DNA of 5,099 nucleotides from Nanobdellota archaeon (GTDB lineage: Archaea; Nanobdellota; Nanobdellia; SCGC-AAA011-G17; VGLX01), in assembly GCA_030691925.1 (NCBI GenBank), contig JAUYDG010000105.1:1-5099 (forward strand), read 5' to 3'. The notes beneath the pieces were generated by a model. The model was not told the origin of the DNA. It worked only from the letters and a program-made list of their open reading frames with translations, and did no database searches. The translations under genes were made by a program, and so were the position numbers. Numbering within the stretch: the stretch's first letter is position 1; each line of letters begins with the position of its first letter. Positions 1 to 4,986 of the stretch are shown piece after piece.

Positions 1-1824
1 ATAGAGCCTACTTTGAATCAGCCTGCAAACGATACATATTTCTCTTTGCAGTACCCTTTCAGCTGGTATAATGGTACTGATTATGATTCGGATACGGTTT
101 ATTATATATTACAGATTGGTGATGTATCTTTCACTGAGCCTGTAACTTATCTCAGCAGCAATATACAGGAGTCTTCAGATCCTACGACTCATTCTGTTTC
201 CGGTGTTGCTGAGGGCAATTATTCTTGGAGGGTGTTAAGCTCTGACCTGACAATAAATTCGAGCTTCACAGATCCTAGGGTAGTGGCTATAGATTCAACA
301 GCTCCTAATCTGACATTAGTTTCACCTATTGAAAAGTTCTTGAACGTGAGCGCTTCAGACACGGAAAAAGAGATAATTTTCTACTTCGATGTTGTCGAGT
401 CGAATCCTTTGGAGAACTGCACTTTTAATCTTAATGATACTGCAGAGCCTGTGGTAAACCAGACCTTGACGCATATAAACCAGACTGAGAACAATTTTAC
501 AGTAACCCTTGCTTTCGGCGGTTATAACTGGTCCATCAACTGTACGGACATTGCTAATAATGTGAACACTACAGAGGCTGTTTTGAGCTTTGTGGCTTAT
601 GAGAACTTTAGGGACAAGGGAAGGACTACTAACTTTTCTGCGCTTGATGACCCTACAAATGTTTCCACTTTAGTGTTGGAGGATCCGGAGTATGGTGTGA
701 TTAACTTTACAGATGTGGAATTGGGCCTTGGCGCAGGTGTCAATATAGATTCTTATGTGAGCATAGCCTTGAACAACATTATTATTGATGGTACAGGCGT
801 TCCTGCGTTGAATACTGTTGCGAATCTTACGCTTTTTAATCTTACGACTACAGACTCTTATATACTGAAAGATGGTGCTAACTGTTCAGACGCTTGTACA
901 GTTATTGACAGCACTCCTGCTACATACACTTTTAGCATAGCTAGTGCTGGCTCTTACACTACCGCTGGTGTTCCTATACCCCCAACACCTCCTCCAACTC
1001 CTACTGGCGGTTCTGGAGGTGGAGGTGGTACTAAAGCTTTGACTAAGAGCAGCAGCTTCTCTTCAGAGCCTGGGCAGTTTGTTTTGCAGATGAAGAAAGG
1101 TGCTGTGTTCTTTGAGAAGATGAGCCTAGTTAACACTGGGGACATGGCTTTGGTGTTTGACTTGTCTCATAACTTGGGTGGGCATGTTTCTTTCCTAGAA
1201 AACCATTTCAGGCTTGAGCCTGATGAGGATAAGAGGTTTAGTGTCAGCTTCTCTGCGGGCGATCCAGGAATACATACCGGCAAGATAGTCGTGACGGCTG
1301 GTGGGTTGCAGAAGGTTATTCCTGTCACTTTGGAGGTCAGCTCTGAGAGGGTTTTGGTTGATGCTAAGCTTGAGGTGCTTCCCGGGTATGCTGAACTGAA
1401 GCCTGGCAGTCCTTTGAAGGCGCAGGTTACTTTGTTCAACACTGCCCAGAAAAGTGTTCCTTTGGTCGTAACTTATGTCATCAAGGATTTGGACGGCAAC
1501 ATAGTTGCTGAGGAGACTGAGACCTTTGACATGTTGGATAAGAAGTCTTTTGTCAAGGATTTTGACACCTCTAACCTTAAAGCAGGGCAGTACGTTACCG
1601 GGATGAACGTGCGTTACCTGGACAGCTTTGCTACTTCTTCTGCCAGGTTTGAGGTTAAAGGCGAGCCTGTTAAGAAGCCTTTTATAGAATTTAAGCTGAA
1701 GTGGCAGCACGTCGTTGTTATAGTAAGTCTTTTTATACTTATAACTCTCTTGAAATTAAGGAGCATTAACTTTAGAAGGGCAATAGATAGGAAAAAGAGG
1801 GAGCTTAAGAAGTATGGGAAATAA
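1..1824 (+). CDS. Multi-domain surface protein with Ig/FN3-like domains and C-terminal membrane anchor (5' end outside window)
   Basis: The frame is open from base 1 with no stop, so the true start and any signal peptide lie upstream; the TTG at 13 is not a credible start. Numbering from base 1 gives 607 visible residues. In order I see: an FN3/Ig-like domain (about 1-97, FSW at 20-22 and YSW at 74-76); an Ig-like domain (about 100-195, Cys140 and Cys181, the latter in a Y-x-W-x-x-x-C-x-D motif); a beta domain (about 210-320) with 'LKDG' and Cys295/Cys299; a Pro/Thr then Gly linker (325-344); two beta domains (about 353-448 and 450-557); one membrane helix (about 568-584); and a basic tail of about 23 residues. 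This predicts a large extracellular part held by a C-terminal anchor, with Arg/Lys inside. Twenty N-x-S/T sequons lie before the linker and none after it. Function is unknown; structural envelope protein or adhesin are both possible. The next gene starts 11 nt before this stop. Confidence 0.85.
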   Translation: MEPTLNQPANDTYFSLQYPFSWYNGTDYDSDTVYYILQIGDVSFTEPVTYLSSNIQESSDPTTHSVSGVAEGNYSWRVLSSDLTINSSFTDPRVVAIDSTAPNLTLVSPIEKFLNVSASDTEKEIIFYFDVVESNPLENCTFNLNDTAEPVVNQTLTHINQTENNFTVTLAFGGYNWSINCTDIANNVNTTEAVLSFVAYENFRDKGRTTNFSALDDPTNVSTLVLEDPEYGVINFTDVELGLGAGVNIDSYVSIALNNIIIDGTGVPALNTVANLTLFNLTTTDSYILKDGANCSDACTVIDSTPATYTFSIASAGSYTTAGVPIPPTPPPTPTGGSGGGGGTKALTKSSSFSSEPGQFVLQMKKGAVFFEKMSLVNTGDMALVFDLSHNLGGHVSFLENHFRLEPDEDKRFSVSFSAGDPGIHTGKIVVTAGGLQKVIPVTLEVSSERVLVDAKLEVLPGYAELKPGSPLKAQVTLFNTAQKSVPLVVTYVIKDLDGNIVAEETETFDMLDKKSFVKDFDTSNLKAGQYVTGMNVRYLDSFATSSARFEVKGEPVKKPFIEFKLKWQHVVVIVSLFILITLLKLRSINFRRAIDRKKRELKKYGK

Positions 1825-2974
1825 GCTGGTTTTGCTTTTATTGGCATTGTTAGTTCTTCCTGTAGTTTGTGCCGAGCTGTTGGAGGTTAAGCCTTTGCTT
1901 TTGAAGAACGTTGCTAAGACTGGTGTTGTTGCGCAGGATTATGTGAGCGTTAAGAACACTGGACTGGACACCGTGTCTGTTAAGGTGTCTACTTTGGATC
2001 CGTCTTTTAAGCTTTCCAGTTATGTTTTTGGTCTTTTGCCTGATGAGGAGGCTAAGCTTGATTTCAAGTTCTCTTCGAAAGTGCCAGGTGTTTTTGTTAA
2101 TGAGTTTTTTATAAGGGCTGAGGACTCCCTTGTTGTTTTGCCTGCTGTTATCGAGGTTGAGACGCCTGTTGTCAGGTTTGATTCTACTGTCGATACTTCG
2201 GATGCAAGGAGGGTTTTTTATCCTGGTGATGAGGTGTTTTTTTCTTTTACAGTTTTTGACCTGCTTGAGTTCGCCGCTACTGATGTTGAAATGGGGTACT
2301 CTGTTGTTGACATGGAGAACTCTTTGGTATATCATGAGGAAGAGACTGCCAATGTTAAGTCCCAAAAGACTTTGGCTAGGAAGCTGAAGCTCCTTGATGA
2401 TTTAAAGCCTGGTGCTTATATCTTGGTTGTGCGTTCCAGGCAAGGCAGCTCTATAGGCTTTTCTACTCTGCTTTTTAATGTTGTTGAGAGGCCTGTTGTT
2501 GTTGAGCAGCCTAGTTTCAAGGGCTTTTGTTTTACACTCGTTAATAATTGTCTGGGTAATGGTGTTTGCATGGGCATAGTTGCTTCTGCTGCTTTCATAA
2601 TATTTGCTGTTCTTTTCATCTATGTTGTTGAGGTTGTTAAGCTTAGCAGAATGCCTAGAAGAGTTGTGGAGAGGGCTATTAGGCAGGAGGAGAGGCTTAA
2701 GAAGCGCTTTAGCTTGGCTAAGAAGGTTTTGGATGAAGCCGAGGAGCAGAGAAAGGCAAAGGAGCAGGAGAAGATTGATGAGACTAATCGCAAGAAGCTG
2801 ATCGAGGACATGTTTTTGAAGAAGGTGGAGCCTGAGCAGAACATAGCCGAGAAGAAGCTTTTTGAGAGGCAGGTTAATCGCTCCATCAAGGAGAGGAAAA
2901 AGGTTATAAAGGAAAAAAGAGATGAGATTAAGAGGAAGAAGAAGATTGAGAATATGCTTGGAGGGAGAAAATGA
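1814..2974 (+). CDS. Membrane-anchored two-beta-domain protein with long cytoplasmic Lys/Glu-rich tail
   Basis: This is a 386-residue protein of unknown function. Residues 1-20 form a signal peptide: Lys4, a Leu/Val core, and a V-C-A cleavage site before Glu21. Two beta-sandwich-like domains follow (about 21-122 and 123-228), then a short segment with Cys239, Cys246 and Cys252. A membrane helix (about 253-272) precedes a highly charged, probably helical or coiled-coil tail (about 276-386) rich in Lys, Arg and Glu. The expected topology is N-terminus outside, tail in the cytoplasm. The two beta domains match the last two of the preceding gene in order and motif (V-x-x-x-N-T-G, then L-x-P-D-E-x-x-x, then P-G, then L-K-x-G-x-Y), so the pair look like paralogous modules. 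The start overlaps the previous gene by 11 nt, with a purine-rich stretch about 10 nt upstream, and the stop overlaps the next gene as ATGA. This suggests a coupled operon. A sensor, scaffold or transport accessory role cannot be told apart from sequence. Confidence 0.88.
   Translation: MGNKLVLLLLALLVLPVVCAELLEVKPLLLKNVAKTGVVAQDYVSVKNTGLDTVSVKVSTLDPSFKLSSYVFGLLPDEEAKLDFKFSSKVPGVFVNEFFIRAEDSLVVLPAVIEVETPVVRFDSTVDTSDARRVFYPGDEVFFSFTVFDLLEFAATDVEMGYSVVDMENSLVYHEEETANVKSQKTLARKLKLLDDLKPGAYILVVRSRQGSSIGFSTLLFNVVERPVVVEQPSFKGFCFTLVNNCLGNGVCMGIVASAAFIIFAVLFIYVVEVVKLSRMPRRVVERAIRQEERLKKRFSLAKKVLDEAEEQRKAKEQEKIDETNRKKLIEDMFLKKVEPEQNIAEKKLFERQVNRSIKERKKVIKEKRDEIKRKKKIENMLGGRK
2960..2964 (+). promoter_or_regulatory. 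Shine-Dalgarno GGAGG for the 43-aa gene
   Basis: GGAGG, extended to GGAGGGAG, lies 6 nt before the ATG at 2971, inside the last codons of the preceding gene. It is the best ribosome-binding site in the window. Together with the ATGA overlap it is the main reason to treat the short downstream reading frame as a real gene. Confidence 0.7.
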
Positions 2975-3102
2975 ACGGTTTAAAGACGGACATGCAGTTC
3001 GTTTACATTCTTGTTATAGTGCTGGCTGTGGTTTTTTCTTTGTTCCTTCTGAATTATTTTTTCGGCATTTCTGCTAATTCTTTGACTGTGAAGTTGCCTT
3101 AG
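2971..3102 (+). CDS. Small single-pass membrane protein (43 aa)
   Basis: The ATG lies within the stop of the upstream gene (ATGA), six bases after a GGAGG motif. The 43-residue product has a short polar N-terminus (Lys5, Asp7, Gln9), one strong hydrophobic helix (about residues 10-31, rich in Val, Leu, Ile and Phe) and a short tail ending K-L-P. It resembles a lone membrane subunit. The N-terminus vaguely recalls a type IV pilin helix, but there is no Lys/Arg-Gly processing site and no pilin body, so I do not call it one. Its position suggests it acts with the two upstream anchored proteins. A Lys-rich peptide lies downstream out of frame between repeated bases, so the present form may be truncated. 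Function is unknown. Confidence 0.72.
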   Translation: MNGLKTDMQFVYILVIVLAVVFSLFLLNYFFGISANSLTVKLP

Positions 3103-3173
3103 AATTCTTATAGCTCATATATTATTTTTTTTGCTTCTTCTATCATGCTTTCAAGCTGCCTTCATTCAAGCTG
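3091..3173 (+). repeat. Short direct repeats AAGYTGCCTT and TTCAAGCTG
   Basis: AAGTTGCCTT at 3091-3100, which ends the 43-aa gene, recurs as AAGCTGCCTT at 3153-3162, nine of ten bases the same and 62 nt apart. TTCAAGCTG also occurs exactly at 3150-3158 and 3165-3173, 15 nt apart. Copies this short could be chance, but they sit exactly where the small gene ends and an out-of-frame Lys-rich peptide begins. Confidence 0.45.
3122..3141 (+). terminator. T-rich terminator of the envelope operon
   Basis: A run of eight T (3125-3132) inside a longer pyrimidine stretch starts about 20 nt after the last stop of the upstream operon and about 110 nt before the next promoter. Archaeal RNA polymerase terminates efficiently at such U-tracts, and no stem-loop is needed. 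The position between two same-strand operons fits, but no experiment is implied. Confidence 0.5.
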
Positions 3174-3224
3174 GGCAGTGAAAAAGAGGCTAAGAAGTCT
3201 GACATCTGGAAGAGAAAATACTGA
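3153..3224 (+). other. Start-less, out-of-frame Lys-rich peptide, possible lost C-terminus of the 43-aa gene
   Basis: The frame ending at the TGA 3222-3224 reads K-L-P-S-F-K-L-G-S-E-K-E, followed by A-K-K-S-D-I-W-K-R-K-Y. It looks like a natural basic protein end. It is open only from 3114 and contains no ATG, GTG or TTG, so it cannot be a normal gene. It starts with the same K-L-P that ends the 43-aa protein, 62 nt upstream and in another frame. Removing one repeat-to-repeat unit would join the two into a 63-residue membrane protein with a charged tail. Chance is a fair alternative. Confidence 0.3.
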
Positions 3225-3245
3225 TTTCATGCAGGAATTTCTTCG

Positions 3246-3261
3246 GCGAAAAGTTTAAAAA
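3246..3261 (+). promoter_or_regulatory. Archaeal promoter (BRE + TATA box) of the rpl30e operon
   Basis: A purine-rich BRE (GCGAAAAG, 3246-3253) directly precedes a TATA box TTTAAAAA (3254-3261). Archaeal transcription begins about 25 nt after the TATA centre, so the start should fall near 3282-3285, only a few bases before the ATG at 3289. The mRNA is therefore leaderless or nearly so, which agrees with the absence of a Shine-Dalgarno before rpl30e. The promoter probably drives all four downstream genes. Confidence 0.75.
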
Positions 3262-3288
3262 CAGCATTCTTCCTTAAAAACTAGAAAC

Positions 3289-3543
3289 ATGTCTTTGACA
3301 GAACTTAAAAAGGCTTTAAAGGAAAAAACGGTAACTTTCGGTACTGAGAAGACTCTGAAGATGCTGAAGAGCGGCAAGGCCAAGCAGGTATTCATAGCTT
3401 CGAACTGCCCGGAAGATGTTAAGAACACCATCACGCATTATGCAAAGTTTAACAACGTAAGTGTTATAGCTTTGGATATTCCCAACGATGAGATAGGCCT
3501 TACCTGCAAGAAGCCTTTCAGTATATCAGTGTTGTGCTACTAA
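3289..3543 (+). CDS. rpl30e: Large-subunit ribosomal protein eL30 (L30e)
   Basis: This is an 84-residue protein of the L7Ae/L30e/S12e fold, an RNA-binding component of the large subunit found in Archaea and Eukaryota. The family pattern is clear: a Gly-containing 'FGTEKTLKMLKSGKAK' helix region (17-32), the hydrophobic strand 'QVFIASN' (33-39), 'C-P-E-D-V-K' (40-45), and the ending 'IGLTCKKPFSISVL'. Archaeal L30e proteins are usually about 95-105 residues; this one stops soon after S-V-L, so the usual last strand/tail is missing, as is common in reduced genomes. The start fits a promoter about 30 nt upstream and a near-leaderless mRNA. The KH-protein gene begins 3 nt after its stop. Other L7Ae-family members are less likely given the order rpl30e-nusA-rps12-rps7, which is the archaeal norm. 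Confidence 0.93.
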   Translation: MSLTELKKALKEKTVTFGTEKTLKMLKSGKAKQVFIASNCPEDVKNTITHYAKFNNVSVIALDIPNDEIGLTCKKPFSISVLCY

Positions 3544-3546
3544 AAA

Positions 3547-3954
3547 ATGAAAGTGATAACGTCGGAGATTATGGGTTACATAAACGTTTTCGAGAACGTG
3601 ACAAGGGCGAGGGTCAAGGACTGCTATCAGGGCAGAGACGCTTTGATATTCATAGTCCAAGAGGGCGAGGCTGGAAAAGCCATCGGCAAAGGTGGGGAGA
3701 ACATCAGGAGGCTTACAGACCTTTTGAAGAAGAGGATAAAGGTCGTGGAGTTCAGCGAAGACCCTTTAAAGTTCGTGTCAAACTTCATACTGCCTTTCAA
3801 GGCGGATGTGGGGCTTGAGGGTGAAAAGATCGTCATGATCCAAGGTCATGGGGCTAAGTTCAAGCAAGCCGTGCTTGGTCCGGAAAGGAAAAACTTAAAA
3901 GAGCTGCAAAACATAGTTTCAAATTATTTTGATGTTGAAATAAGGGTAATGTAA
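3547..3954 (+). CDS. nusA: Archaeal NusA-like KH-domain transcription factor
   Basis: This is a 135-residue protein of the short archaeal NusA family, which keeps only the two KH RNA-binding domains of bacterial NusA and lacks its N-terminal polymerase-binding and S1 domains. KH1 (about 1-68) has an intact loop, A-I-G-K-G-G-E-N-I at 45-53. KH2 (about 70-135) has G-P-E-R at 111-114 in the equivalent loop before N-L-K-E-L, so the second glycine of the G-x-x-G motif is replaced by Arg; its RNA grip may be altered. The family is thought to act in transcription elongation or termination; its exact archaeal role is not settled. The gene lies between rpl30e (3 nt gap) and rps12 (2 nt gap), its usual place. 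No Shine-Dalgarno is visible before the ATG, so translation is likely coupled to the upstream gene. Confidence 0.92.
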   Translation: MKVITSEIMGYINVFENVTRARVKDCYQGRDALIFIVQEGEAGKAIGKGGENIRRLTDLLKKRIKVVEFSEDPLKFVSNFILPFKADVGLEGEKIVMIQGHGAKFKQAVLGPERKNLKELQNIVSNYFDVEIRVM

Positions 3955-3956
3955 CG

Positions 3957-4394
3957 ATGGGAAACAAGACAAAAGGATTGTTCGCAGGAAAGAAGCTTAA
4001 GATGAAGAGGGAGCGGCATAGGTGGCAGGATGACAGGTACAAGAGGAGAATGCTAAACCTTAAGGCCAAGTCAGACCCTCTTAAAGGTGCCTCTCAGGCC
4101 AAGGCTATAGTCCTGGAAAAGACCCAGGTAGAGGCTAAGCAGCCGAACTCTGCGATGAGGAAAATTGTGAAGGTGCAGCTGATAAAGAACGGCAAGAAGG
4201 TTTCTGCTTTCGCTCCCGGGGATAATGCTATCAAGATAATCAATGAGCACGATGAGGTGCTGATAGAGTCTATCGGCGGCAAGAAAGGAAGGGCTAAAGG
4301 CGATCTTCCTGGGATAAGGTGGCAGGTCATCAAGGTTAATGACCAAAGCTTGGACGCTTTGCTTAAAGGTAAGATAGAGAAGGGTAGAAGATGA
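3957..4394 (+). CDS. rps12: Small-subunit ribosomal protein uS12
   Basis: This 145-residue protein matches the archaeal/eukaryotic length of uS12 (S23 in eukaryotes). It sits at the decoding centre of the 30S subunit and affects codon-anticodon fidelity. Visible hallmarks are the basic N-terminus (1-31), the universally conserved loop V-E-A-K-Q-P-N-S-A-M-R-K (58-69), 'APGDNAI' (86-92), 'EHDEV' (97-101) and G-D-L-P-G-I-R (115-121) followed by 'WQVIKV'. Pro63 corresponds to the proline that is hydroxylated in eukaryotic homologues. The ATG begins 2 nt after the nusA stop, with a weak AAGGGT about 10 nt upstream. Its stop overlaps the start of rps7 as ATGA, so the two small-subunit proteins are probably made by coupled translation. 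Confidence 0.98.
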   Translation: MGNKTKGLFAGKKLKMKRERHRWQDDRYKRRMLNLKAKSDPLKGASQAKAIVLEKTQVEAKQPNSAMRKIVKVQLIKNGKKVSAFAPGDNAIKIINEHDEVLIESIGGKKGRAKGDLPGIRWQVIKVNDQSLDALLKGKIEKGRR

Positions 4395-4984
4395 TAAAAA
4401 TATTCAACAGGTGGGAAACTGAAAGCATAAAGGTTGAGGACCAAGGGCTGATGAGGTATATAAATCTCAGGCCTATTATAGTCCCTAAGACTTCTGGCAG
4501 GAATGTCAAGGTCCAGTTTTCTAAGTCTAAGAACCATATCGTTGAGAGGTTCATAGGTAAGGTGATGGTCCCTGGCCACAGGGGCAAGAAGCATTTCATT
4601 TCTTCCGGCCATTGCTGCGGTAAGGCTACTAAGGCTTACAGGATAGTTGAGGATACTTTCATGCTGATAGAGAAGAGGCTTAACAAGAATCCTGTGGCTG
4701 TTTTTGTAAAAGCTTTGGAGAACGCAGCGCCGAGGGAGGAGATTAACACCATAGAGTATGGAGGAGCGAGGTATCCTCAGGCTGTTGAGATGAGCCCTCA
4801 GAGAAGGGTTGACTTTGCTATGAAGATGATGGTCCAGGGCGCTTATCAGAAGGCTTTTAACAGCAAGAAGAAGATTGCTGAGACTTTGTCTGAGGAGATA
4901 GTCAATGCGTACATGTGCGATTCTAAGAGCCTAGCAATATCTAAGAAGTTAGAGCTTGAGAGACAGACTGACTCCGCGAGATAA
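4391..4984 (+). CDS. rps7: Small-subunit ribosomal protein uS7
   Basis: This 197-residue protein has the usual archaeal uS7 length. uS7 is a primary 16S rRNA binder that organises the 30S head and lies at the E-site/mRNA exit region. Family signatures are 'GKATKAYRIVED' (77-88), 'NPVAVFVKALENAAPREE' (100-117), 'EYGGARYPQAVEMSPQRRVD' (122-141), 'GAYQKAFN', and the ending A-I-S-K-K-x-E-L-E-R with a final S-A-R. The ATG sits in the rps12 stop (ATGA), and this overlap fixes the start. A Cys-Cys pair (75-76) lies just before the conserved GKATKAYR block. This is the last gene of the operon: a convergent gene's stop lies 2 nt beyond it, and neither EF-2 nor EF-1A follows directly as it does in many archaea. 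Confidence 0.98.
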   Translation: MIKIFNRWETESIKVEDQGLMRYINLRPIIVPKTSGRNVKVQFSKSKNHIVERFIGKVMVPGHRGKKHFISSGHCCGKATKAYRIVEDTFMLIEKRLNKNPVAVFVKALENAAPREEINTIEYGGARYPQAVEMSPQRRVDFAMKMMVQGAYQKAFNSKKKIAETLSEEIVNAYMCDSKSLAISKKLELERQTDSAR

Positions 4985-4986
4985 GA

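Noticed and set aside
1195..1710. Long open frame on the minus strand (171 codons) inside the surface-protein gene
   Set aside because: It lies entirely within a well-supported plus-strand gene, its translation lacks domain-like pattern, and it follows from the codon bias of the real gene.
1814..1880. Lipoprotein signal at Cys19 of the second envelope gene
   Set aside because: The residue before Cys is Val, not Gly/Ala/Ser, and Pro is at -3; the V-C-A site fits ordinary signal peptidase cleavage.
2971..3102. Type IV pilin-like (class III signal) reading of the 43-aa protein
   Set aside because: No Lys/Arg-Gly/Ala processing site precedes the helix and there is no globular pilin part.
3145..3258. 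37-codon frame starting ATG in the intergenic stretch
   Set aside because: Its stop falls inside the TATA box, there is no Shine-Dalgarno, and the competing frame gives a more protein-like sequence.
3534..3818. Plus-strand open frame of 94 codons overlapping the start of nusA
   Set aside because: It is an alternate frame of the KH-domain gene with Arg/Gly-rich low-quality translation; the KH frame holds the conserved residues.
4094..4612. Minus-strand open frame of 172 codons across rps12 and rps7
   Set aside because: It is antisense to two universally conserved ribosomal genes whose reading frames are beyond doubt, and the translation resembles no family.
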